Part shown: piece by piece, positions 47,650 to 61,199 of the stretch
Position numbering within the stretch: position 1 is the stretch's first letter
Layout of the letters: each line of letters begins with the position of its first letter
Assembly: GCA_963932145.1 (NCBI GenBank)
Contig: OZ010593.1
Location: 33,789,255-33,853,254, forward strand
Origin: Acanthosepion lycidas
Lineage: Eukaryota; Mollusca; Cephalopoda; Sepiida; Sepiidae
Length of the DNA stretch: 64,000 nucleotides
Direction: 5' to 3'
Translations under genes and position numbers: made by a program
The notes under the pieces: generated by a model
Databases searched by the model: none
Seen by the model: only the letters and a program-made list of their open reading frames with translations
Told to the model about the DNA's origin: nothing

Positions 47650-50600
47650 GTTATGCAAGCTTTCACTATTTTTTCAATATCTTGGTCCATTTTGGTCAAT
47701 ATACGAAACTTCTCATCAGAGATTCAGTTCTTGAAATACCAGGATTCCCGTTATGCAAGCTTTCACTATTTTTTCAATATCTTGGTCCATTTTGGTCAAT
47801 ATACGAAACTTCTCATCAGAGATTCAGTTCTTGAAATACCAGGATTCCCGTTATGCAAGCTTTCACTATTTTTTCAATATCTTGGTCCATTTTGGTCAAT
47901 ATACGAAACTTCTCATCAGAGATTCAGTTCTTGAAATACCAGGATGTCCGTTATGCAAGCTTTCACTATTTTTTCAATATCTTGGTCCATTTTGGTCAAT
48001 ATACGAAACTTCTCATCAGAGATTCAGTTCTTGAAATAACAGGATGTCCGTTATGCAAGCTTTCACTATTTTTTCAATATCTTGGTCCATTTTGGTCAAT
48101 ATACGAAACTTCTAATCAGAGATTCAGTTCTTGAAATACCAGGATGTCCGTTATGCAAGCTTTCACTATTTTTTCAATATCTTGGTCCATTTTGGTCAAT
48201 ATACGAAACTTCTCATCAGAGATTCAGTTCTTGAAATACCAGGATGTCCGTTATGCAAGCTTTCACTATTTTTTCAATATCTTGGTCCATTTTGGTCAAT
48301 ATACGAAACTTCTCATCAGAGATTCAGTTCTTGAAATACCAGGATGTCCGTTATGCAAGCTTTCACTATTTTTTCAATATCTTGGTCCATTTTGGTCAAT
48401 ATACGAAACTTCTCATCAGAGATTCAGTTCTTGAAATACCAGGATGTCCGTTATGCAAGCTTTCACTATTTTTTCAATATCTTGGTCCATTTTGGTCAAT
48501 ATACGAAACTTCTCATCAGAGATTCAGTTCTTGAAATACCAGGATGTCCGTTATGCAAGCTTTCACTATTTTTTCAATATCTTGGTCCATTTTGGACAAT
48601 ATACGAAACTTCTCATCAGAGATTCAGTTCTTGAAATACCAGGATGTCCGTTATGCAAGCTCTCACTATTTTTTCAATATCTTGGTCCATTTTGGACAAT
48701 ATACGAAACTTCTCATCAGAGATTCAGTTCTTGAAATACCAGGATGTCCGTTATGCAAGCTTTCACTATTTTTTCAATATCTTGGTCCATTTTGGTCAAT
48801 ATACGAAACTTCTCATCAGAGATTCAGTTCTTGAAATACCAGGATTCCCGTTATGCAAGCTTTCACTATTTTTTCAATATCTTGGTCCATGTTGGACAAT
48901 ATACGAAACTTCTCATCAGAGATTCAGTTCTTGAAATACCAGGATTCCCGTTATGCAAGCTTTCACTATTTTTTCAATATCTTGGTCCATTTTGGTCAAT
49001 ATACGAAACTTCTCATCAGAGATTCAGTTCTTGAAATACCAGGATTCCCGTTATGCAAGCTTTCACTATTTTTTCAATATCTTGGTCCATTTTGGACAAT
49101 ATACGAAACTTCTCATCAGAGATTCAGTTCTTGAAATACCAGGATGTCCGTTATGCAAGCTTTCACTATTTTTTCAATATCTTGGTCCATTTTGGTCAAT
49201 ATACGAAACTTCTCATCAGAGATTCAGTTCTTGAAATACCAGGATGTCCGTTATGCAAGCTTTCACTATTTTTTCAATATCTTGGTACATTTTGGTCAAT
49301 ATACGAAACTTCTCATCAGAGATTCAGTTCTTGAAATACCAGGATGTCCGTTATGCAAGCTTTCACTATTTTTTCAATATCTTGGTCAATTTTGGTCAAT
49401 ATACGAAACTTCTCATCAGAGATTCAGTTCTTGAAATACCAGGATGTCCGTTATGCAAGCTTTCACTATTTTTTCAATATCTTGGCCCATTTTGGTCAAT
49501 ATACGAAACTTCTCATCAGAGATTCAGTTCTTGAAATACCAGGATGTCCGTTATGCAAGCTTTCACTATTTTTTCAATATCTTGGTCCATTTTGGTCAAT
49601 ATACGAAACTTCTCATCAGAGATTCTGTTCTTGAAATACCAGGATTCCCGTTATGCAAGCTTTCACTATTTTTTCAATATCTTGGTCCATTTTGGTCAAT
49701 ATACGAAACTTCTCATCAGAGATTCAGTTCTTGAAATACCAGGATTCCCGTTATGCAAGCTTTCACTATTTTTTCAATATCTTGGTCCATTTTGGTCAAT
49801 ATACGAAACTTCTCATCAGAGATTCAGTTCTTGAAATACCAGGATGTCCGTTATGCAAGCTTTCACTCTTTTTTCAATATCTTGGTCCATTTTGGTCAAT
49901 ATACGAAACTTCTCATCAGAGATTCAGTTCTTGAAATAACAGGATGTCCGTTGTGCAAGCTTTCACTATTTTTTCAATATCTTGGTCCATTTTGGTCAAT
50001 ATACGAAACTTCTACTCAGAGATTCAGTTCTTGAAATACCAGGATGTCCGTTATGCAAGCTTTCACTATTTTTTCAATATCTTGGTCCATTTTGGTCAAT
50101 ATACGAAACTTCTCATCAGAGATTCAGTTCTTGAAATACCAGGATGTCCGTTATGCAAGCTTTCAATATTTTTTCAATATCTTGGTCCATTTTGGTCAAT
50201 ATACGAAACTTCTCATCAGAGATTCAGTTCTTGAAATACCAGGATGTCCGTTATGCAAGCTTTCACTATTTTTTCAATATCTTGGTCCATTTTGGTCAAT
50301 ATACGAAACTTCTCATCAGAGATTCAGTTCTTGAAATACCAGGATGTCCGTTATGCAAGCTTTCACTATTTTTTCAATATCTTGGTCCATTTTGGTCAAT
50401 ATACGAAACTTCTCATCAGAGATTCAGTTCTTGAAATACCAGGATGTCCGTTATGCAAGCTTTCACTATTTTTTCAATATCTTGGTCCATTTTGGACAAT
50501 ATACGAAACTTCTCATCAGAGATTCAGTTCTTGAAATACCAGGATGTCCGTTATGCGAGCTCTCACTATTTTTTCAATATCTTGGTCCATTTTGGACAAT

Positions 50601-51450
50601 ATACGAAACTTCTCATCAGAGATTCAGTTCTTGAAATACCAGGATGTCCGTTATGCAAGCTTTCACTATTTTTTCAATATCTTGGTCCATTTTGGACAAT
50701 ATACGAAACTTCTCATCAGAGATTCAGTTCTTGAAATACCAGGATGTCCGTTATGCAAGCTTTCACTTTTTTTTCAATATCTTGCTCCATTTTAGTCAGT
50801 ATACGAAACTTCTCATCAGAGATTCAGTTCTTGAAATACCAGGATGTCCGTTATGCAAGCTTTCACTATTTTTTCAATATCTTGGTCCATTTTGGTCAAT
50901 ATACGAAACTTCTCATCAGAGATTCAGTTCTTGAAATACCAGGATGTCCGTTATGCAAGCTTTCACTATTTTTTCAATATCTTGGTCCATTTTGGTCAAT
51001 ATACGAAACTTCTCATCAGAGATTCAGTTCTTGAAATACCAGGATTCCCGTTATGCAAGCTTTCACTATTTTTTCAATATCTTGGTCCATTTTGGACAAT
51101 ATACGAAACTTCTCATCAGAGATTCAGTTCTTGAAATACCAGGTTTCCCGTTATGCAAGCTTTCACTATTTTTTCAATATCTTGGTCCATTTTGGTCAAT
51201 ATACGAAACTTCTCATCAGAGATTCAGTTCTTGAAATACCAGGATTCCCGTTATGCAAGCTTTCACTATTTTTTCAATATCTTGGTCCATTTTGGTCAAT
51301 ATACGAAACTTCTCATCAGAGATTCAGTTCTTGAAATCCCAGGATGTCCGTTATGCAAGCTTTCACTATTTTTTCAATATCTTGGTCCATTTTGGTCAAT
51401 ATACGAAACTTCTCATCAGAGATTCAGTTCTTGAAATACCAGGATTCCCG
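47650..51450. repeat. 1.9-kb offset duplication inside the array
   Basis: The rare GAAATAACAGGATG occurs at about 48,035 and 49,935, and the unit order around the pair corresponds over at least about 900 bp. The second copy has accumulated a few of its own changes (for example TTGTGC near 49,951), so it is older than the 2.1-kb event. Confidence 0.8.
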
Positions 51451-53740
51451 TTATGCAAGCTTTCACTATTTTTTCAATATCTTGGTCCATTTTGGACAAT
51501 ATACGAAACTTCTCATCAGAGATTCAGTTCTTGAAATACCAGGATTCCCGTTATGCAAGCTTTCACTATTTTTTCAATAACTTGGTCCATTTTGGTCAAT
51601 ATACGAAACTTCTCATCAGAGATTCAGTTCTTGAAATACCAGGATGTCCGTTATGCAAGCTTTCACTATTTTTTCAATATCTTGGTCCATTTTGGTCAAT
51701 ATACGAAACTTCTCATCAGAGATTCAGTTCTTGAAATACCAGGATTCCCGTTATGCAAGCTTTCACTATTTTTTCAATATCTTGGTCCATTTTGGACAAT
51801 ATACGAAACTTCTCATCAGAGATTCAGTTCTTGAAATACCAGGATTCCCGTTATGCAAGCTTTCACTATTTTTTCAATATCTTGGTCCATTTTGGTCAAT
51901 ATACGAAACTTCTCATCAGAGATTCAGTTCTTGAAATACCAGGATTCCCGTTATGCAAGCTTTCACTATTTTTTCAATATCTTGGTCCATTTTGGTCAAT
52001 ATACGAAACTTCTCATCAGAGATTCAGTTCTTGAAATACCAGGATTCCCGTTATGCAAGCTTTCACTATTTTTTCAATATCTTGGTCCATTTTGGTCAAT
52101 ATACGAAACTTCTCATCAGAGATTCAGTTCTTGAAATACCAGGATTCCCGTTATGCAAGCTTTCACTATTTTTTCAATATCTTGGTCCATTTTGGACAAT
52201 ATACGAAACTTCTCATCAGAGATTCAGTTCTTGAAATACCAGGATGTCCGTTATGCAAGCTTTCACTTTTTTTTCAATATCTTGCTCCATTTTAGTCAAT
52301 ATACGAAACTTCTCATCAGAGATTCAGTTCTTGAAATACCAGGATGTCCGTTATGCAAGCTTTCACTATTTTTTCAATATCTTGGTCCATTTTGGTCAAT
52401 ATACGAAACTTCTCATCAGAGATTCAGTTCTTGAAATACCAGGATGTCCGTTATGCAAGCTTTCACTATTTTTTCAATATCTTGGTCCATTTTGGTCAAT
52501 ATACGAAACTTCTCATCAGAGATTCAGTTCTTGAAATACCAGGATTCCCGTTATGCAAGCTTTCACTATTTTTTCAATATCTTGGTCCATTTTGGACAAT
52601 ATACGAAACTTCTCATCAGAGATTCAGTTCTTGAAATACCAGGATTCCCGTTATGCAAGCTTTCACTATTTTTTCAATATCTTGGTCCATTTTGGTCAAT
52701 ATACGAAACTTCTCATCAGAGATTCAGTTCTTGAAATACCAGGATTCCCGTTATGCAAGCTTTCACTATTTTTTCAATATCTTGGTCCATTTTGGTCAAT
52801 ATACGAAACTTCTCATCAGAGATTCAGTTCTTGAAATCCCAGGATGTCCGTTATGCAAGCTTTCACTATTTTTTCAATATCTTGGTCCATTTTGGTCAAT
52901 ATACGAAACTTCTCATCAGAGATTCAGTTCTTGAAATACCAGGATTCCCGTTATGCAAGCTTTCACTATTTTTTCAATATCTTGGTCCATTTTGGACAAT
53001 ATACGAAACTTCTCATCAGAGATTCAGTTCTTGAAATACCAGGATTCCCGTTATGCAAGCTTTCACTATTTTTTCAATAACTTGGTCCATTTTGGTCAAT
53101 ATACGAAACTTCTCATCAGAGATTCAGTTCTTGAAATACCAGGATGTCCGTTATGCAAGCTTTCACTATTTTTTCAATATCTTGGTCCATTTTGGTCAAT
53201 ATACGAAACTTCTCATCAGAGATTCTGTTCTTGAAATACCAGGATTCCCGTTATGCAAGCTTTCACTATTTTTTCAATATCTTGGTCCATTTTGGACAAT
53301 ATACGAAACTTCTCATCAGAGATTCAGTTCTTGAAATACCAGGATTCCCGTTATGCAAGCTTTCACTATTTTTTCAATATCTTGGTCCATTTTGGTCAAT
53401 ATACGAAACTTCTCATCAGAGATTCAGTTCTTGAAATACCAGGATTCCCGTTATGCAAGCTTTCACTATTTTTTCAATATCTTGGTCCATTTTGGTCAAT
53501 ATACGAAACTTCTCATCAGAGATTCAGTTCTTGAAATACCAGGATTCCCGTTATGCAAGCTTTCACTATTTTTTCAATATCTTGATCCATTTTGGTCAAT
53601 ATACGAAACTTCTCATCAGAGATTCAGTTCTTGAAATACCAGGATTCCCGTTATGCAAGCTTTCACTATTTTTTCAATATCTTGGTCCATTTTGGTCAAT
53701 ATACGAAACTTCTCATCAGAGATTCAGTTCTTGAAATACC
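50740..53740. repeat. 1.5-kb tandem duplication inside the array
   Basis: A unit with TTTCACTTTTTTTTC and CTTGCTCCATTTTAGTC occurs at 50,761 and 52,261. GAAATCCCAGG recurs near 51,335 and 52,835, and TTCAATAACTTGG near 51,574 and 53,074. All are 1,500 bp apart. Confidence 0.9.
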
Positions 53741-56700
53741 AGGATGTCCGTTATGCAAGCTTTCACTATTTTTTCAATATCTTGGTCCATTTTGGTCAAT
53801 ATACGAAACTTCTCATCAGAGATTCAGTTCTTGAAATACCAGGATTCCCGTTATGCAAGCTTTCACTATTTTTTCAATATCTTGGTCCATTTTGGACAAT
53901 ATACGAAACTTCTCATCAGAGATTCAGTTCTTGAAATACCAGGATTCCCGTTATGCAAGCTTTCACTATTTTTTCAATAACTTGGTCCATTTTGGTCAAT
54001 ATACGAAACTTCTCATCAGAGATTCAGTTCTTGAAATACCAGGATGTCCGTTATGCAAGCTTTCACTATTTTTTCAATATCTTGGTCCATTTTGGTCAAT
54101 ATACGAAACTTCTCATCAGAGATTCAGTTCTTGAAATACCAGGATTCCCGTTATGCAAGCTTTCACTATTTTTTCAATATCTTGGTCCATTTTGGACAAT
54201 ATACGAAACTTCTCATCAGAGATTCAGTTCTTGAAATACCAGGATTCCCGTTATGCAAGCTTTCACTATTTTTTCAATATCTTGGTCCATTTTGGTCAAT
54301 ATACGAAACTTCTCATCAGAGATTCAGTTCTTGAAATACCAGGATTCCCGTTATGCAAGCTTTCACTATTTTTTCAATATCTTGGTCCATTTTGGTCAAT
54401 ATACGAAACTTCTCATCAGAGATTCAGTTCTTGAAATACCAGGATGTCCGTTATGCAAGCTTTCACTATTTTTTCAATATCTTGGTCCATTTTGGTCAAT
54501 ATACGAAACTTCTCATCAGAGATTCAGTTCTTGAAATACCAGGATTCCCGTTATGCAAGCTTTCACTATTTTTTCAATATCTTGGTCCATTTTGGTCAAT
54601 ATACGAAACTTCTCATCAGAGATTCAGTTCTTGAAATACCAGGATTCCCGTTATGCAAGCTTTCACTATTTTTTCAATATCTTGGTCCATTTTGGACAAT
54701 ATACGAAACTTCTCATCAGAGATTCAGTTCTTGAAATACCAGGATGTCCGTTATGCAAGCTTTCACTCTTTTTTCAATATCTTGGTCCATTTTGGTCAAT
54801 ATACGAAACTTCTCATCAGAGATTCAGTTCTTGAAATACCAGGGTGTCCGTTATGCAAGCTTTCACTATTTTTTCAATATCTTGGTCCATTTTGGTCAAT
54901 ATACGAAACTTCTCATCAGAGATTCAGTTCTTGAAATACCAGGATGTCCGTTATGCAAGCTTTCACTATTTTTTCAATATCTTGGTCCATTTTGGTCAAT
55001 ATACGAAACTTCTCATCAGAGATTCAGTTCTTGAAATACCAGGATGTCCGTTATGCAAGCTTTCACTATTTTTTCAATATCTTGGTCCATTTTGGTCAAT
55101 ATACGAAACTTCTCATCAGAGATTCAGTTCTTGAAATACCAGGATGTCCGTTATGCAAGCTTTCACTATTTTTTCAATATCTTGGTCCATTTTGGTCAAT
55201 ATACGAAACTTCTCATCAGAGATTCAATTCTTGAAATACCAGGATGTCCGTTATGCAAGCTTTCACTATTTTTTCAATATCTTGGTCCATTTTGGTCAAT
55301 ATACGAAACTTCTCATCAGAGATTCAGTTCTTGAAATACCAGGATGTCCGTTATGCAAGCTTTCACTATTTTTTCAATATCTTGGTCCATTTTGGTCAAT
55401 ATACGAAACTTCTCATCAGAGATTCAGTTCTTGAAATACCAGGATGTCCGTTATGCAAGCTTTCACTATTTTTTCAATATCTTGGTCCATTTTGGTCAAT
55501 ATACGAAACTTCTCATCAGAGATTCAGTTCTTGAAATACCAGGATTCCCGTTATGCAAGCTTTCACTATTTTTTCAATATCTTGGTCCATTTTGGTCAAT
55601 ATACGAAACTTCTCATCAGAGATTCAGTTCTTGAAATACCAGGATTCCCGTTATGCAAGCTTTCACTATTTTTTCAATATCTTGATCCATTTTGGTCAAT
55701 ATACGAAACTTCTCATCAGAGATTCAGTTCTTGAAATACCAGGATTCCCGTTATGCAAGCTTTCACTATTTTTTCAATATCTTGGTCCATTTTGGTCAAT
55801 ATACGAAACTTCTCATCAGAGATTCAGTTCTTGAAATACCAGGATGTCCGTTATGCAAGCTTTCACTATTTTTTCAATATCTTGGTCCATTTTGGTCAAT
55901 ATACGAAACTTCTCATCAGAGATTCAGTTCTTGAAATACCAGGATTCCCGTTATGCAAGCTTTCACTATTTTTTCAATATCTTGGTCCATTTTGGACAAT
56001 ATACGAAACTTCTCATCAGAGATTCAGTTCTTGAAATACCAGGATTCCCGTTATGCAAGCTTTCACTATTTTTTCAATAACTTGGTCCATTTTGGTCAAT
56101 ATACGAAACTTCTCATCAGAGATTCAGTTCTTGAAATACCAGGATGTCCGTTATGCAAGCTTTCACTATTTTTTCAATATCTTGGTCCATTTTGGTCAAT
56201 ATACGAAACTTCTCATCAGAGATTCAGTTCTTGAAATACCAGGATTCCCGTTATGCAAGCTTTCACTATTTTTTCAATATCTTGGTCCATTTTGGACAAT
56301 ATACGAAACTTCTCATCAGAGATTCAGTTCTTGAAATACCAGGATTCCCGTTATGCAAGCTTTCACTATTTTTTCAATATCTTGGTCCATTTTGGTCAAT
56401 ATACGAAACTTCTCATCAGAGATTCAGTTCTTGAAATACCAGGATTCCCGTTATGCAAGCTTTCACTATTTTTTCAATATCTTGGTCCATTTTGGTCAAT
56501 ATACGAAACTTCTCATCAGAGATTCAGTTCTTGAAATACCAGGATGTCCGTTATGCAAGCTTTCACTATTTTTTCAATATCTTGGTCCATTTTGGTCAAT
56601 ATACGAAACTTCTCATCAGAGATTCAGTTCTTGAAATACCAGGATTCCCGTTATGCAAGCTTTCACTATTTTTTCAATATCTTGGTCCATTTTGGTCAAT

Positions 56701-57650
56701 ATACGAAACTTCTCATCAGAGATTCAGTTCTTGAAATACCAGGATTCCCGTTATGCAAGCTTTCACTATTTTTTCAATATCTTGGTCCATTTTGGACAAT
56801 ATACGAAACTTCTCATCAGAGATTCAGTTCTTGAAATACCAGGATGTCCGTTATGCAAGCTTTCACTCTTTTTTCAATATCTTGGTCCATTTTGGTCAAT
56901 ATACGAAACTTCTCATCAGAGATTCAGTTCTTGAAATACCAGGGTGTCCGTTATGCAAGCTTTCACTATTTTTTCAATATCTTGGTCCATTTTGGTCAAT
57001 ATACGAAACTTCTCATCAGAGATTCAGTTCTTGAAATACCAGGATGTCCGTTATGCAAGCTTTCACTATTTTTTCAATATCTTGGTCCATTTTGGTCAAT
57101 ATACGAAACTTCTCATCAGAGATTCAGTTCTTGAAATACCAGGATGTCCGTTATGCAAGCTTTCACTATTTTTTCAATATCTTGGTCCATTTTGGTCAAT
57201 ATACGAAACTTCTCATCAGAGATTCAGTTCTTGAAATACCAGGATGTCCGTTATGCAAGCTTTCACTATTTTTTCAATATCTTGGTCCATTTTGGTCAAT
57301 ATACGAAACTTCTCATCAGAGATTCAATTCTTGAAATACCAGGATGTCCGTTATGCAAGCTTTCACTATTTTTTCAATATCTTGGTCCATTTTGGTCAAT
57401 ATACGAAACTTCTCATCAGAGATTCAGTTCTTGAAATACCAGGATGTCCGTTATGCAAGCTTTCACTATTTTTTCAATATCTTGGTCCATTTTGGTCAAT
57501 ATACGAAACTTCTCATCAGAGATTCAGTTCTTGAAATACCAGGATGTCCGTTATGCAAGCTTTCACTATTTTTTCAATATCTTGGTCCATTTTGGTCAAT
57601 ATACGAAACTTCTCATCAGAGATTCAGTTCTTGAAATACCAGGATTCCCG
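53450..57650. repeat. 2.1-kb tandem duplication inside the array
   Basis: Private variants repeat at exactly 2,100 bp: AGGGTGTCCG at 54,841 and 56,941, GATTCAATTC at 55,221 and 57,321, CTTGATCC near 53,581 and 55,681, and AATAACTTGG near 53,976 and 56,076. The copies look identical by eye. Confidence 0.92.
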
Positions 57651-58649
57651 TTATGCAAGCTTTCACTATTTTTTCAATATCTTGGTCCATTTTGGTCAAT
57701 ATACGAAACTTCTCATCAGAGATTCAGTTCTTGAAATACCAGGATGTCCGTTATGCAAGCTTTCACTATTTTTTCAATATCTTGGTCCATTTTGGTCAAT
57801 ATACGAAACTTCTCATCAGAGATTCAGTTCTTGAAATACCAGGATGTCCGTTATGCAAGCTTTCACTATTTTTTCAATATCTTGGTCCATTTTGGTCAAT
57901 ATACGAAACTTCTCATCAGAGATTCAGTTCTTGAAATACCAGGATGTCCGTCATGCAAGCTTTCACTATTTTTTCAATATCTTGGTCCATTTTGGTCAAT
58001 ATACGAAACTTCTCATCAGAGATTCATTTCTTGAAATACCAGGATGTCCGTTATGCAAGCTTTCACTATTTTTTCAATATCTTGGTCCATTTTGGTCAAT
58101 ATACGAAACTTCTCATCAGAGATTCAGTTCTTGAAATACCAGGATTCCCGTTATGCAAGCTTTCACTATTTTTTCAATATCTTGGTCCATTTTGGTCAAT
58201 ATACGAAACTTCTCATCAGAGATTCAGTTCTTGAAATACCAGGATGTCCGATATGCAAGGTTTCACTATTTTTTCAATATCTTGGTCCATTTTGGTCAAT
58301 ATACGAATCTTCTCATCAGAGATTCAGTTCTTGAAATACCAGGATGTCCGTTATGCAAGCTTTCACTATTTTTTCAATATCTTGGTCCATTTTGGTCAAT
58401 ATACGAAACTTCTCATCAGAGATTCAGTTCTTGAAATACCAGGATGTCCGTCATGCAAGCTTTCACTATTTTTTCAATATCTTGGTCCATTTTGGTCAAT
58501 ATACGAAACTTCTCATCAGAGATTCAGTTCTTGAAATACCAGGATGTCCGTTATGCAAGCTTTCACTATTTTTTCAATATCTTGGTCCATTTTGGTCAAT
58601 ATACGAAAATTCTCATCAGAGATTCAGTTCTTGAAATACCAGGATGTCC

Positions 58650-61050
58650 GTTATGCAAGCTTTCACTATTTTTTCAATATCTTGGTCCATTTTGGTCAAT
58701 ATACGAAACTTCTTATCAGAGATTCAGTTCTTGAAATACCAGGATGTCCGTTATGCAAGCTTTCACTATTTTTTCAATATCTTGGTCCATTTTGGTCAAT
58801 ATACGAAACTTCTCATCAGAGATTCACTTCTTGAAATACCAGGATTCCCGTTATGCAAGCTTTCACTATTTTTTCAATATCTTGGTCCATTTTGGTCAAT
58901 ATACGAAACTTCTCATCAGAGATTCAGTTCTTGAAATACCAGGATTCCCATTATGCAAGCTTTCACTATTTTTTCAATATCTTGGTCCATTTTGGTCAAT
59001 ATACGAAACTTCTCATCAGAGATTCAGTTCTTGAAATACCAGGATGTCCGTTATGCAAGCTTTCACTATTTTTTCAATATCTTGGTCCATTTTGGTCAAT
59101 ATACGAAACTTCTCATCAGAGATTCAGTTCTTGAAATACCAGGATGTCCGTTATGCAAGCTTTCACTATTTTTTCAATATCTTGGTCCATTTTGGTCAAT
59201 ATACGAAACTTCTAATCAGAGATTCAGTTCTTGAAATACCAGGATGTCCGTTATGCAAGCTTTCACTATTTTTTCAATATCTTGGTCCATTTTGGTCAAT
59301 ATACGAAACTTCTCATCAGAGATTCAGTTCTTGAAATACCAGGATGTCCGTTATGCAAGCTTTCACTATTTTTTCAATATCTTGGTCCATTTTGGTCAAT
59401 ATACGAAACTTCTCATCAGAGATTCAGTTCTTGAAATACCAGGATGTCCGTTATGCAAGCTTTCACTATTTTTTCAATATATTGGTCCATTTTAGTCAAT
59501 ATACGAAACTTCTCATCAGAGATTCAGTTCTTGAAATACCAGGATGTCCGTTATGCAAGCTTTCACTATTTTTTCAATATCTTGGTCCATTTTGGTCAAT
59601 ATACGAAACTTCTCATCAGAGATTCAGTTCTTGAAATACCAGGATTTCCGTTATGCAAGCTCTCAATATTTTTTCAATATATTGGTCCATTTTGGACAAT
59701 ATACGAAACTTCTCATCAGAGATTCAGTTCTTGAAATACCAGGATGTCCGTTATGCAAGCTCTCACTATTTTTTCAATATATTGGTCCATTTTGGTCAAT
59801 ATACGAAACTTCTCATCAGAGATTCAGTTCTTGAAATACCAGGATTCCCATTATGCAAGCTTTCACTATTTTTTCAATATCTTGGTCCATTTTGGTCAAT
59901 ATACGAAACTTCTTATCAGAGATTCAGTTCTTGAAATACCAGGATGTCCGTTATGCAAGCTTTCACTATTTTTTCAATATCTTGGTCCATTTTGGTCAAT
60001 ATACGAAACTTCTCATCAGAGATTCACTTCTTGAAATACCAGGATTCCCGTTATGCAAGCTTTCACTATTTTTTCAATATCTTGGTCCATTTTGGTCAAT
60101 ATACGAAACTTCTCATCAGAGATTCAGTTCTTGAAATACCAGGATTCCCATTATGCAAGCTTTCACTATTTTTTCAATATCTTGGTCCATTTTGGTCAAT
60201 ATACGAAACTTCTCATCAGAGATTCAGTTCTTGAAATACCAGGATGTCCGTTATGCAAGCTTTCACTATTTTTTCAATATCTTGGTCCATTTTGGTCAAT
60301 ATACGAAACTTCTCATCAGAGATTCAGTTCTTGAAATACCAGGATGTCCGTTATGCAAGCTTTCACTATTTTTTCAATATCTTGGTCCATTTTGGTCAAT
60401 ATACGAAACTTCTAATCAGAGATTCAGTTCTTGAAATACCAGGATGTCCGTTATGCAAGCTTTCACTATTTTTTCAATATCTTGGTCCATTTTGGTCAAT
60501 ATACGAAACTTCTCATCAGAGATTCAGTTCTTGAAATACCAGGATGTCCGTTATGCAAGCTTTCACTATTTTTTCAATATCTTGGTCCATTTTGGTCAAT
60601 ATACGAAACTTCTCATCAGAGATTCAGTTCTTGAAATACCAGGATGTCCGTTATGCAAGCTTTCACTATTTTTTCAATATATTGGTCCATTTTAGTCAAT
60701 ATACGAAACTTCTCATCAGAGATTCAGTTCTTGAAATACCAGGATGTCCGTTATGCAAGCTTTCACTATTTTTTCAATATCTTGGTCCATTTTGGTCAAT
60801 ATACGAAACTTCTCATCAGAGATTCAGTTCTTGAAATACCAGGATTTCCGTTATGCAAGCTCTCAATATTTTTTCAATATATTGGTCCATTTTGGACAAT
60901 ATACGAAACTTCTCATCAGAGATTCAGTTCTTGAAATACCAGGATGTCCGTTATGCAAGCTCTCACTATTTTTTCAATATATTGGTCCATTTTGGTCAAT
61001 ATACGAAACTTCTCATCAGAGATTCAGTTCTTGAAATACCAGGATGTCCG
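58650..61050. repeat. 1.2-kb tandem duplication inside the array
   Basis: GATTCACTTC at 58,821 and 60,021, GATTCCCATT near 58,925 and 60,125, and AGGATTTCCG at 59,641 and 60,841 mark a 12-unit block present twice in a row. Confidence 0.9.
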
Positions 61051-61199
61051 TTATGCAAGCTTTCACTATTTTTTCAATATCTTGGTCCATTTTGGTCAAT
61101 ATACGAAACTTCTCATCAGAGATTCAGTTCTTGAAATACCAGGATGTCCGTTATGCAAGCTTTCACTATTTTTTCAATATATTGGTCCATTTTGGTCAA

